DNA from: Sitta carolinensis
Taxonomy: Eukaryota; Chordata; Aves; Passeriformes; Sittidae
Reading direction: 5' to 3'
Length of the DNA stretch: 64,000 nucleotides
Assembly (NCBI GenBank): GCA_032173965.1
Contig: JAVUNC010000005.1
Coordinates: 2,914,001-2,978,000 of the forward strand
Part shown: piece after piece, positions 36,946 to 50,000 of the stretch
How positions within the stretch are numbered: the first letter of the stretch is position 1
Layout of the letters: every line of letters starts with the position of its first letter
Notes under the pieces: model-generated
Databases searched by the model: none
What the model saw: only the letters and a program-made list of their open reading frames with translations
Told to the model about the DNA's origin: nothing
Program-made: the position numbers and the translations under genes

Positions 36946-39900
36946 AAAAAAGCACCCAAAACCTGATGCTGAACTGACACTTGAGGTGCACTGCAGGGTG
37001 CTGGGCAGTTTTGGTGCCCACAGTCACTGCACACATCCCCTGCCTCGCTGGACCACAGGCTGGCTGGTCTGGCTTGCTCCTCTTTCCCTTCCTCCATTTG
37101 CTTGTGAGCATAAATAAATATAAATACAGCGTAAGCAGATGTCGTTGTCCCTGGAAACTAGGCTTGCTGGGCATGTTTCTGCTGAAACGGCTTCTTACTG
37201 GAAAATTAGGTTTTGATAAAAGTGTGTTTCTTTTCTTGCTTCTAATAAACAGAGCCTACTTCATGTGTGAGCTCTCTGGGCTCTCTGTTTTTCACTGGAA
37301 AACTAAACAATCTTGCACGGTTTCAGCTTTTCAAATGCCTGATCCTCAGCAAAGGCTGGGCTCCCCAGGCACAAGAGCATCCTGTGAGGCATGGAGGAGA
37401 AGAATCTCAAGAGGAATGCACAAGGAGAGGCCAAAACCTCCTGAGAAAAAGTCCTAGACAAAGTCTAACCCAGGCAAAAGGGCAAGGAGGGACCAGAACC
37501 TACTTCTGGGATGCTGAATCTTCTGCAAGTTTTTTGGGTGTTTAAACCCAAAGACAGACATCCTGGTGGTTTTGAGTGGAAAAACGCTGACTTTTTCCCA
37601 AAGGAAAATACTGGTGAGTACAAAGAAGAGGCTTTGAATTTATGGTTTCACAAAAGGGAAAAAGGAACTTTTCTAAGCCAGTTCCACCAGATACTCAAGA
37701 GAATCACAAAGAGTGACCCCAGGTGATGAGACTTGGCCTCAGGGAAAACTTCCCCCTTAGCAGAGAGCTGAGACTGTCCCAAGGCCATGTACCTGAGCCA
37801 CAGGGCCCCTGCAGAGCCAAGGCTTGGAGCCTTGTGGACACTCCTAAAGACCACTTTTACTCCCAAAAAAACTTTAAACAAGAAGACTTGCGTTTAACCG
37901 AACATTGTTTTTTCCCCTCGATTTTCTCCATCGCTCACAGTGGTCCCAGCCAGAGACACAGCAGTGCACACCTCGCATTTCCCACTCAGGAAGTGTTTTT
38001 TGTTTGAGTTTCACAACTGAAACATCAGGATAAATCATTTACTCCCCACTCCACCAATAAACCTGCCAGCATCTCATCCCTGCAAGGCTCTCTGCAGTTA
38101 TGCCTCCGGACCTGAAAAATTATCTTAAAAGGAAAATCAAAACAGAAAATGTCGACCTCAAGCTCAGCAGCACCTGGAGATGATCAAAAACATTTTGCAT
38201 TGGATAAAGTCTACAACTCAAACTTCTCGCAAAGCCTGACCCACTGGCCAGGCTGTGCCACATTTACACAGTAGCTCAACAATTAATTACATTCCCAAAA
38301 GACACGTGGAGGGGGGGCTGTTATGCTCAGTTTACCCCACAAGGGCCTCACTTGGCAATACTAAGTCTTTTGAAAGTAACTAAAGCCAGTAGCACATGCA
38401 AAAGATTTGCAGTTTCACACAATAGTGAAAAGAGCATTTTCCCTCTCAAGACAACATTATCCTGATGCCACACAAGCCACGGGCAGACTCTTGAATTTTC
38501 ACATCCCAGGCTGAGGGATCTGAGCCACGCCAAGGAAGGGAAGGAAAAACTACTGAGGGTGCTGCAATGAAAAAATGTTTTTCTCAGGAGCAAGTCTGCA
38601 AGGGGCTACGAGGGGCTGGGGAGAAATGCCAAGCCATGACATGCTCCAGTGAATTCCAGCTCCTGGAAACTCCCAGGATACACCAGAGGCAACTGACTTG
38701 ACTCCTACTACAGCAAATTTAAGCCAAAGCCAGCATTTTTACCTCCTCCCCTTTGCTGTCATTAAGAGAGCTAAAAAAACCCAAAAAACAACACCCTATT
38801 TTTTTTATATGCTCGTTAAGTATAATCTGCTAAATGTTCTATGCCAATGCATAAAGCTGCCTACTATGCTAATAGAATATTTAATTGACATTTATTTGCT
38901 GACTAGTTATTTATGCTAACGTCATCCCTGCATAATTAATAGTCTGCTAAAGTCGACTTGAAAAGCACACATAAAACACTGTACTAAGAGTCATTTGCAG
39001 CATTTAAAATAAAGAAATCCTGCCATCTATTTACATTAGGTTAGTCTAAACTCAGTATTGATGGAATAATAGGATAAAGACTGGGCAGAGATTTTAAGAA
39101 ACAGTCCTGTATACTGCTTTAGAAACATCCACAGTCTTTGACAGTGCAACCTGCCAAAGAAGATTTCCGAGTTTCATTTTACTTGGCTCGAGGGCCCAGT
39201 TCTTAGCTGATGTAAAACAGCATAAGCTCAGTGAATGCCTACTTATTTTCTCCAGCCTCAAGCTCTTAGGAAGTAGTATTTCAGGTGAAAGAGTTAAACC
39301 GAGGCCAGATCTGCTCTCCATACCAGTGAAAAAGCAAAGGAGAAGTCTACCCTGCCCATCTGAGCCCTCTACCTTGTGCTGTAATCACAGACCTGCAGGC
39401 ACAGTTTAATTTCTACTTCCTCTGGGATGAGACTACTGGGGAAGATGCCTTCCTTAAAAAAAACAGCAAAACCAAACAAGCCAAAACCAACAATATCTAT
39501 GACCATATTTTCTGAAAGGGAATCTCTGAACACTCTCATCCATAGTCAGAAACATTATCTCTGTTTGCATTCAGCAAGGGAGCTCCAATAATGATGCTGA
39601 AAGCCAAGGGTATGGGCCACAACACCACCACCCTGAGCTATGATCCCAAAAAAAGCCTTCTGTGTGCCTTGGAGTGACATCAAATCCACACCTGCAACAC
39701 AGCGGGCCATCTTCAGGCCACTCAGAATCCACTCAGAATTATCATGCTGTGGTTTTTTTCATTATCATGAAATGAATCAACCAGATCCATTTTCTCCCCT
39801 CCTTTATACTAGCGACCTCAAAGAGCAAGATTTTGCTCTGTGATAGATTCACATGGTAATACATAAAACCAACCAAACAAAAACAGCAGTAAGTTGGCAT

Positions 39901-42900
39901 TTGAAGGCAACTCAATATACCGATGCACAAATTTTATCTCCCTTTTCAACCATATCCTGTCCAAAATCTGACCCAGCACTTGGAATCACAGTGAAATTTC
40001 CCTCTTCTGAAACAGGAATTAATCTCACCTGAGAGCCACATGAAACCATCTCTCAAATAGTGACCAAATGATGGTGTTTGCCTTCACAGAAAACCTGGGT
40101 AGGCAAAATGCTTTAAGTCTGCTCCTCCTTATGGTATATTTGATGATTAAACTTTATCAAGCTCAGCACCATGAAAGAGTTTCAACCCAGGATCAGACTT
40201 CTGAAGTTTAATCCTCCTTGCATTGATGCAACAGGGAAGCAAAGTTGCCTCCCTCCACAGAATCACAGTGTGATTGATTTTCTTGGTCACCAAGCCCAGG
40301 GACAGCCAGCATTCAAAGGTTTTCCCATCCGCACCAGGCCACCACAAAATCAAAATATAGACCTGGCTCTCTCCCTGCTGTGTTTCTTTCCATCCCCAGC
40401 CTCCTGGTCAGCACAGCAAGCAGCCTCCAGCCCACAGATCTGCACGCAGAAATGCCCTGAATGTCTGAATTTCCATCTGTCAATAAAATTAAAGCAGAGC
40501 CACTGCTGCCGTTTACAAGCGTACAACACAGTCCCGTCATCCCGCGTCTTTAGCTCATTCCAGGATGCATTACAACAGTGCCAGGAGACACTGGGCTCTG
40601 CCGGCTCAGCTGTAAGTCTGCAATCTGTACAAACCCCCCTGAGTGTCAATCACAGGGCGTCCCTGCTCTTTCACAATGCATAATTTAGCTACGACACTTG
40701 TCAGGTTCTCCACGCCCGATGGTGGCTGTGCCCACGAACTCGACTGTCACCAAGAGAGGAAAACAGCACATGGAAAGGGACAGGCTAAAGGACACCTTGC
40801 TCCCTTTCACTACTCAGGAAAGTTCAACTAGGCTTAGATTTGTAATGCTCCATGGGTAGAACAGCCCAAGGGATGAAGGATGGTGACACACAGCTTTACT
40901 CTGAGGAGGAACAGAGTTTGGGTAAGACACAGCAGGGGATAAATGCTATCCCTGTTTCCAGGCAGGCTGATAGAACAGGCAAATTTTAACTAACTGATGG
41001 AAAATCTACCTTACATCCCACCCTCATTGTGCAGGAAACAAAGCCTCCCACACCACCAGAGCCCTGCCACTGCCAGTGAACTTTGAAGCAGGCTGTCCTT
41101 CCTCGTATGAATTACAATTGCTGAAGGGCCTTGTCAGAAAGGATGAAAATTTCACACTCAGCTACATCAGGCAGTAGTTACCCACTGCTTACACCACAGT
41201 TAATATGCAATAAAGAAATCTCTGTCCCAGGACGTGACATTAGAGCTGATCAGTGCCAAAGCTACAGACCATAAGGACAGCTTCACACTTGCCTCAGCTA
41301 GTTCATGAATAAACATCCAATTCATTCAAATGAGTTCTATATTAACTAATTTAAATAATTTTCATTTTGCTTTGAATGGTAAACAGATCTATTCTGCCAG
41401 GATAGTTGAGTTTGCAATTCAAATTACACACCGATTTGTAATGAGAAAAATATAATTAATGGCAAAGCTTGAAGTAACTACAATTTTACTCCTTTGATTT
41501 CCTGTGGAGGAGGGGGTTGGAGCATGAAGCTCACAGACACACGTGTGCTCACACCTCCCTGCCATAAACCAAGACATTTTATTGCCACCTCAGATATTCC
41601 TGATCTGGTGACTGCACCATCACGTCACAGGAGGACAGAACATGACTTGACATTTTACTCACAGGCCACAGGCACCATGATGCAACTAACGTCATCCCAT
41701 AAATAACAGAGCAGCAGTCTGTAAATTAATCAGCTTCCTTCGATTTGGATCATAAACTACAATTATTTGGCAGCCGCCTCTTAAAAGCTCTGTGTGTGCT
41801 GGACTTTAAATCAAGTTCTATTGATCTGCTGAACTCAACCAGCCCATTTTGTTGCATCTCTCTCCAATCTAACGAAATTCTTTGTCCCATCACTCTACCA
41901 TTCTTGACTGGCATCACATTTACGAGATGAGCACCGATCGGTCCAACCTGACTCGTAAGCAGAAACAAAGCATTGTCCCAGTGCTGTCATTCTGGCTGTT
42001 AAACAAGTCCATGCTGGCAACTCTGCTTTTAATCCAAAGCCCTCAGCTCCTGATTAAAATCACAGCCTAATGACAGACAATCAGCCCCAGCCATGCTGTT
42101 TGCATGGTCAAGCCAACAGATACACTCACTGTAATCAAGATGTGCAGAACTGATGCCTTCAGAACTGGGTCCAGTTTAAAGCTGCTTTTTGTTTCTCCCC
42201 AAGTTTTGACAATGAAATAAAGTGCACTGCTAAAGAGGTTTAAAAAAATCTCCACAGAGTTCATAAAGAACACTAGTTTTTCTTTTACCAATGCATAGGT
42301 CCTATGATTCTGAAAGCCCTGAAGGCTCAGGTTTTCTTGGGCATTTTAGATGCCTTATTCCAAAATATGAGCCAAGCTCTTAAATGCTTAAATCTCTTTT
42401 GAAATAATAATAATCCATGCATTTAATTTATTCCTTTTGAAAATTATACTGTGACATATTCAAAAAAGTTTATTCACTGAAAATGGGAGGGGGAAAATAA
42501 ACAAACAAAAAACCCCCAAACTAACAGCAATATTCAACACCCTGGTGTACAGTTACATCACCCACCAGAGAAGAAGGGATGTAGGACACACTGCACACTT
42601 GCAGTCACACAAGCAAGGCAATTCACACAGAGCAGCCACGACCCAAAGGGCAAATTCCAAGAGATCCATGAAAAGCAGTTGCCTCAGGTTATAAGGGAAT
42701 TGTTATTTTCTATTATGACATTCAGTAAGTTCTCTTACCCCCCTGACCCTCACATTTGAGATTTAGTCTGCAGCACTGTGCACCTTTCTGGTAACACTGA
42801 TTGTAATTCACATAATAAAATGTATTTTAAGAGGCCAATAAAATAAAATACCTCACTCCTCCCACATCAGCTTGATTTACTGGTACTAAGCCAAGAGATT

Positions 42901-43379
42901 TCTCAGCTGTATTTATCTTCAAGACTTCTTTTTTTTTTTCCTTTTTAAGCAATCGATCTTGTGTTTATTCAAAACACACAGACCAGAACAAAAAGATAAG
43001 TTTAGCTCACAGTTGGGCATATGCAAGGCAGGAATGTCAGCTTTGATTCAAAGACTGTGTCTACAGCTCACTTCAGGGGAAGTCAGGGAACACTCACTCC
43101 AGGAGAATTCCCACGTGGCACACAACTGGCACACGCACTGTTTTCAATGGCCACACAAAGCAGAAAGGGAAAGAGTAAAAATTCAGCAGCACAACCCTTA
43201 AACGAGACTTTTCTTAAATTTATGCACAAGCTGGAGGCTGAACACTCATCTCTTCTTCCCTTGATCCAGAATAAATGGGATATATAGCAGGAATACTTAG
43301 GAACAACACTGACAATATGCCTCTGCTTGGAGCAATGTAAGCAAGGACACACCACAGCTGCTCTGGTGATGCACATAGC

Positions 43380-43405
43380 CTACATATATACATATATACA
43401 GATAT
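43380..43405. repeat. CATATA microsatellite
   Basis: Short imperfect repeats of ACATATATA. Confidence 0.7.
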
Positions 43406-44008
43406 TTAAATTCTTATACACTGGGGATCACATTGTTTTATTAACAAAGTGCTCCACGTGGGCCACTCAGGAACCTACAATACTTCCATTCAGCTTTTGT
43501 GCAGCTATGACCTGCCAATCAGGCAAACCAATAATGACCAAATTCTGCTACCTTTAATCACCACCACCGCAATTAAAAGGAGCCAGAGTCTGGCAGTGGA
43601 AGGTTTTAAACTTTCAGGGCAAAACACACTTGAGTGCAAAGTCAGCTTCTGATTTTGATTATACCCAAACTGATCCTGCTTATTTTTGTTTGTTCTCATT
43701 CTTGAATTTCACCCCTCCTTTCTCCAAGAACAGGACAGTTTTCTCCTCAAAGCGAAGATCACAGCATTACAGCTCAGCAGTAAGAAGACACCTCCCTGTG
43801 GAAATGCCTTCTGCTGTTACCAACCAGGACAAAAACTCTTCTGCTGGAGGCTGATTGGCAAACTGAACTGAATCCTGTGGGGACACTGCCCACACCACCC
43901 AACACCAGCTGAGGAGCTGGAGCACCCATCCCAAACCCACCAGAAACCTGGAGAGGGACCTGCAGCCCAACACCAGAGCACGACCCCAAGGAGGCAGGCA
44001 GGACTCAC

Positions 44009-44249
44009 CATCTGGAGGCATCAGGACCTTGCTGTTCTGTGTGCACCAGCCCACGGGGTGCAGGTCTGCTGTCATCACGTCACACCAGAAGTCTGCCCTG
44101 CGGTCGTCGCCGTAGCCGCAGTAACGGAGCAGCAGGAGCTGCCCACAGGTGGTGATGATGGTAGCCACCCAGTACGTGTCTGGGTTGCTCTTGTTGGCCA
44201 CTTCTAATTTCATGCCTGGCTGGAAACTGCTTTGAAGGCTGATTTCAAC
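44009..44249 (-). CDS. SFMBT2: SFMBT2 exon 4 (residues 68-147 plus 1 nt, core of MBT repeat 1)
   Basis: A 241-bp exon (80 codons + 1 nt) between acceptor ttgcaag and donor ATG|gtgagt. It encodes the core of MBT repeat 1. The family signature [12 protein letters not shown] is at residues 76-87. The barrel strands follow: [18 protein letters not shown], the acidic/basic turn [13 protein letters not shown], and the closing [11 protein letters not shown]. It is almost identical to human SFMBT2 as I recall it, with small changes such as Ser for Asn and Asp for Glu. MBT repeats recognise mono- and dimethyl-lysine, although in the fly homologue the fourth repeat is the binding one. This is the most easily recognised exon in the window. 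Confidence 0.98.
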
Positions 44250-46988
44250 CTTGCAAAATGAGAAAGGCACGGTGTTAATTTTTGGCGCCTCGCAGGGAGA
44301 CCCCCTGCCCTGCCCTGCCCTGGAAATGCTGCCCTCAAAGAGCAGCCCTGGGGTAGGATGTGAGCTGACTGTGCTTCTTAACCCAAGCACCTCCCTCCCC
44401 ATCCATCTGGGCAGTTCCAGTCCTACTTCACTGGCTCGTATCCCCTCATGCAAGTCCCACAGGTTCCAAAGTGCAGGAGTGGTACCTTCAGGTGGACTAT
44501 ATCCAAGAGAGGACTGGCACTCATCTTCAATCCCTAAAAGTCACTAATGTCTCGGATACAGTCAGCATAACTCAAATGAAGTTTCATTTCCCACTGCACA
44601 GCTCCACCAGGGAAATCACAGGACACAGAAAGGCAGGTAAGAAGCACCTCTAGGAGTTAAGCCCAGCTACAATAATTAGTCACATAACACTGAGGCACCT
44701 CTAGAGGCTTGACAAGCATCAAGGGCTGAATGCTGTACCAGGCAGACCAAGGAGAGAATTTCCACTGCACCCAATGTGAACAGCTCAAGCCTTACCCAAT
44801 TCCCCATCCCAGCACCTTGGAACACCTGTCCCTGCTGAGATAAATAGAAGTGACATCTCCCTCAGATGGCAGGACAGTGACCCAGACATTTACTTCTTTC
44901 AGTGACAGGTCACCTGTAACTTGCCTTGGGACACTGGAGATGCTAGTGCATCTCTTTTGGGGCACTGCTGATGAACACCAGGGCCTGCTGTAGCACGACC
45001 TGTGTTCCAAGGACCAGTGGGATGCCTCTAGCTATTGTTGATAAAGAAGAGGTGGATGCCAGTGCACTGGTCAGGTGCCAGCCTTGTCTTCACAAAACCA
45101 TCCAAAATGTAACCTGTCACTCCTTAGGAGATATTTAAGAACAGGTTGTTACAGGTTTCTTAGAATCTTATCAGCTACTGAATCCAGAGGGATTATAAAT
45201 CTAATAAAAATTATACAAGTTAAGCTTGTCTCTGATTGACTTTCAATTGAAATGGAAGTTTAAAATTACTCTTTTACTCACAAAGACAAATATAACATGG
45301 TCTACTTGATCAGCTGAGGATTTCACAGATGTGGGGGATGCCAAGCTGCTGAGAAAAAGCTCCTCTGTCCCATCAGCGTAATCCCTCACTCATCCAACTC
45401 CAGCTTCTGAGCCCAGGGCTGCCCAGCCAAACCCATTTCTCATTTGCACGCCATGTGCCTCTGCTTGTGTGGGCACTTCCAGCAGAATCAATGCCCAGAG
45501 CCACAGAACAACTGAGAGGGACCTCTGGAGATGGTCTAGCACTGACAGTGCTCTGTGACATGCACTGCCTTACTCAGTGCTAAGGCAGGATCTCAGCAAT
45601 GCTCAGGGTCCTCATAAATAATCCAGGGCACACACTGGCCCATGTCCCAGTTCAAACTGGATCTCCTGGCCTCCTCCCAGTACAGACTGGCAGCTGCAGC
45701 TCAAAGCACCTGAGCTGATGCCTGCAGAGTGATTTATTTGTTGGTTTTCTCCCTGTGCTCACCATAACACCACCATGGTACTCTGGAAGCCAAGAGAGTT
45801 GTGACTGGAAATCACATCAAGAGTCGAATCAGACAGACAGGTAATACAATCTCCTCTGACAGCTTTCAGGTTTTTGGCCAGACTTTGAGGCTCAAGTTTC
45901 AGATTGTGAAGCAGACACCCAGGACTGCTCTCCCAGCACCAATCTGTGCCACACTGACATCCCCAGCACTGAGGGGCTGTGAGACACTGCAGTCAGCAGG
46001 ATCAGCACGATGAGCTGGGCATCTCCACACAACTGAAGACAACCCTAAGGGCTTCGTGAAGCACAAAACTTTCTACTTTGAGCCTGGAGCAGAAATCTGG
46101 GACAAGAAGCTCTCTCCAAACAGCTGTGGATCAAGAATAAACTCCACAATAAGCATTGCTCTGCAAATCTCCAGTATAGAGAATTATGGTCCTTCAACCT
46201 GCAATACTGTGGGTTAACTATGGTTAAAAGGAAAGCAAAATAGGCAATGGAGGACTGTACTGGTTTCTCAGATCTAGGTAAAAGAGAGGTTTTTCATCCC
46301 TGCAGCTCCATTAGTCCTACAAAACAAGGCACAAAATTACCTGAAGGCAAAGGTGGTTTGACCAGGTGATCTCCAGAGGTGCCTTCCAAGCTGCCTGTGC
46401 TAACACAGAGCAGAGCACAGACCTGTCACTACCACAGCTGCCTGCATGCCCCATGGCCACCCAGGAAAAGCACCACCTGCCCAAGTCCCTGCTTCCCACA
46501 CTCTGAGACAGCATCTCCAGGCAGAAGAGAGGGCTTCCTATGAGCCACACTGAACTCTAGTGCTGAGTGACTGCCAGTCAGTACATCAGGCATTAAAAGG
46601 AGCTTTAGGGAAATAAGACACTCTTGGGAGATTTATCTCTACAGCCTGGCATGGACAACAGTGAATGTAGAGGGGAAACCAGGTGAAGAGAAAAAAATGA
46701 GTGCATTATAAGCAGAAGGAGAGCAACACAAGCTCTTGAAAATGGAAAATTTGATGCAAAGGCAAAGGATGAGGGAGTGGCACAGACAGAGAACTCCAAT
46801 CTGTGGCTGCAAGCACACCAAGGTCACCTAACACCAGCTGGGGGGCTATTCCCATTCAGGCTGTCACATGTGTGGAGGGACAATCTCCTCCCAGAATGGT
46901 AAGAATCCACTACAGCTCTCCAGGGAGCCCCTGAAAACCAGAAGAAGGAACATGCACAACACCCATGAGGCTCAGAGGAGGCACATAC
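44250..46988 (-). other. SFMBT2: SFMBT2 intron 3 (about 2.74 kb)
   Basis: Phase 0 intron between gtatgt and gcaag. It is the smallest intron here. Apart from a weak CR1 remnant near 45495-45560, I see only unique sequence and no RNA gene. Confidence 0.85.
45495..45560 (-). mobile_element. Weak CR1 LINE remnant
   Basis: The plus strand 'agccacagaacaactgagag' followed by 'ggacctctggagatggtcta' resembles a reversed CR1 3' end. It is strongly diverged and could be chance. Confidence 0.35.
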
Positions 46989-47083
46989 GTGTTTGAAGGA
47001 GGTGTGGGGAGCAGCACTGGCTCCTGTTTCCTCCAGGAACTCGTCCCAGTTGAAGTCTGTGTCCTCAAAGCTGGAGCCCTCAT
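46989..47083 (-). CDS. SFMBT2: SFMBT2 exon 3 (residues 36-67, start of MBT repeat 1)
   Basis: This 95-bp exon (2 + 31 codons) lies between acceptor gaacag, after a long T tract, and donor CAC|gtatgt. With the G left by exon 2 it encodes an acidic linker ([10 protein letters not shown]) and then [20 protein letters not shown], the conserved entry helix of the first MBT repeat. Human SFMBT2 has nearly the same peptide at this point. It ends in phase 0 before Val68. Confidence 0.95.
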
Positions 47084-50000
47084 CTGTTCAAAAAAAAAAA
47101 ATAGATAAAAAATGAGAGCAAGAAAAGCAGCCTAAAACACAGCCAAAGAAGGCAAAAGTTGTGTCAAAGAGTTCAGGGTGAGAATAGCAACCAGTATAAA
47201 CATCAACAGAAGGGAAAACAGAAAGCTTGCTTTAAGGATCTGTATTTTGACCAGCTCTTACTACGCCTTCAGCACACTCTGGGGCTTTAGCAGCCAACTG
47301 AGACCAGAAATTACTCTGCTTCCATGGCAGTGGGGGCACAGAACTGTCACACACTGCTACAGCCACTTGTGCTCTTATTTTGCATGTGATGACTCCCTGG
47401 CTGCCAGGGAGGAGGCTGCCAGCCCACTTTCACCGAGGTGCAATGTCCTTGTGCCCTCAAAGTGGCTCCCCCAGCACTGCTCATTACAGCAGTGCCCCAG
47501 TGATAAATCAGAAGATGCTTCTGTTGGGCTGAGCCGTGTGTAGACCAAACACCCCAACCCTTGGGGTGAGTGAGACCCATTTTCACCCCTGCCACCCTTC
47601 TTCTCCTTCCTCAGCATCAATGCACCCATAAATCTCAGAGAAACCCCCCATGCCTCCCTCTTCCCCCAAGGCTGCAGCTGCTTTCCCCAAACCCCTGAGC
47701 ACACCTCACCCCACTGCCTCTCACTCCCTGCTCCCCTTCAGATTTGGGGCTCTGTATGCTCTCCCCCACTGCTCCACACAATCCCTCCTCACAGGCAGGG
47801 CTGGACATGACCACTCTTTTATTTTCTTCCTTTATAACCACACTGAGGCAGAGCCAAGGCCCCAAACCATCTCTGAAACACACAGAGCAATAATTAAAAA
47901 TAAATCTTCTTTCAGTTACAGAAAATCAGCCAAATCTGATTGTTTTCATTTTGTTCCCAAGCAATCTCGCAAGCCCAGTTTCATCCCCAGAGCAAAAATA
48001 TTTACAGTCTAGCAGTGAGCTCTCTGCAATAAGCATTTATCAGGCAAACTCTGCAAGACCCTTTACCTGCCCAAACATTCATCAGTGTGGTCATGATGTA
48101 ATTAAAGTGACTCATGACAAACTGAATTAAGAACCTTCCCCAGACAGTTTTATGAAGAAAAAGGCAGGGTTAATTTATTGCAATTATTGCTACAGGTCTC
48201 CTGTTTCCAGGACCAGAGAAAATGATGTTGTGCAAGGGGAATCTCTCATTATTAAAAGGGGAAGACACAGTTTTTATTTGCTGCCTGGGGCATCAGACTC
48301 ACGTAGGTGAGGGGGAAAAAAGGGGATCAGAAATGGGGTTTTGAGACAGAGCTGGTGGAGGGTAAAGATCCATCTGGGAGTTCAAAGCTGAGCTGCCAAC
48401 ACTGTTAAACACTTGCATGCTGCTGCAGCAAGCCTGACTCCTTGCCCTGAACTCAAGTCATCTCCTTAAGTATGGAGATGCAAATCAACATTTACTCCAG
48501 TGATAAAGGGGCTACCAGATGACTCTTCCACTCAGCAAGAAATAACCCAATTCCATGATTACAATCCAAAAACAGACAAATTCATCGCAGAATAAAGAAT
48601 GGGCTTTGTTTTGATTTTTGCAATCACTGCAAAAACCTTAAGGCACAGAAGCTGGCTCTACTTGAGATATCTGACCCAGAATGAAGGGTTTGTTCAACCT
48701 TGACTGAATGATAAGCCACAACTTAACCACAAGGTAGGAGCTTGGTGGAAAAATTCTGTATCACGCAGGCAGGCAATTTAGATGAACAGGGATATTTTTC
48801 AGACTTCATGCCTGCAACCCTGCAGAGTTAATGTTATAGAGAAGAGCAGTGTGCAAAGATTTCAGAGGCTGAGCCTCTAAAACCAAGTATGTTAGTCCAC
48901 CAGCAGATGGGCAGATATGATTATCCATTCCAGGTTTAAAACTGCTTAAGCAACTTTTTACCCTGAGCACAATCTATCCCCATCCCATCAAAAGCCAGAA
49001 GCACCTGACAGGAAAAGCTTAAAGTGCATCATCCCCTCTGCCTCACCTCTCCCTGCTCCTGCAGCACCTGTGTCCATGGGGTTGGGATGGGCTATTCCAA
49101 CAACCCCCAGGGCCTCTCCACCTCAGGACATGGACATTTGGAATGGGCTGCCCAGGGCAGTGGTGGAGTCCCCATCCCTGGGAGGATTTAGAAGACACAG
49201 AGATGAGGCACTTGGGGACATGGCTTAGTGTGTGCGAGTGCTGTGAGAATTTTGAGTTGGACTCAAAGCTCTTAGAGGTCTTTTCCAACTCAAATAATTC
49301 TGTGATTCCATGACTTCCAGGCTCTCTTCTCTCCTGGTCAGGCACTTCCATTTCAGAGCATGAGCTCTTTCCCTCAGCCCGGGATGCTCTCTGTGTATTC
49401 TCAGTTTTATTCCTGTTTTTGCTCTAATCTCCTGTGTGAGTCAAGGCAAGTCTCTCCTTTAGCACGTGTCTCCTTTCCTCCAGCCTTCCTCAGCTGTCTT
49501 ATGGGAAAGATTAATTCCACACAGCAGTAGGAGCAGGGGTTTTCAGTCAGTTCAGTGCATAAACTCCAGCCCTTACAAGGAGCAATGTCTCCAGGGGGTC
49601 AGAGTCTTCTCCAGAATTTGGAAAAAGCTTTTTAACAAATATAAATAGATGCTAGTTAAGGATGCATCAAGCTCTTCACAACCCTATTAACCCTGACCTT
49701 CTCTGCCACAGGCCAGCACTGAGACTCTCACTGGCAGGTTCTTTCACATGCTGCCCAGCAGAACTCCCCACAGCACCTGTTCAGCAAAATACCACCCAGA
49801 TCTCTCCTTTCTAAACCCAAATAAAGAGGCTTCAAGGCCCAGAGGCAAGGCAGAGTGAGAGCTGCAGCCTTCCCTCGCTGTCAGCTCATTCCTCTCTGAC
49901 ACATCACCAGCCTGGCTCCTCTACCATGTTTTATCTGCAGACTTTATCAGGAAATTACTTTTACAAGGTCTGTAAAAATAATGTCAGAGTACTCATTCAT

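Larger units (their letters stand above)
20149..44008 (-). other. SFMBT2: SFMBT2 intron 4 (about 23.9 kb)
   Basis: Phase 1 intron and the largest in the window. It contains plus-strand CR1 fragments at 20240-20455, 25300-25425, 28165-28265 and 36850-36945, and a minus-strand CR1 at 30812-30985. It also holds a possible LTR fragment at 28430-28620, a perfect AT-rich hairpin at 34132-34173, a purine run at 35029-35070, TA-rich microsatellites at 25070-25096 and 43380-43405, and T-runs at 22946-22965 and 24652-24684. Unique blocks at 31440-31760, 38800-39060, 40430-40760 and 41700-42070 could be conserved regulatory sequence. No exon joins in frame here, and the flanking exons already match each other. 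Confidence 0.85.

Noticed and set aside
44009..44453. Reading the 228-codon minus-strand frame around exon 4 as one protein
   Set aside because: Only 44009-44249 is exon, bounded by AG and GT and matching MBT repeat 1. The flanks are intron read-through.
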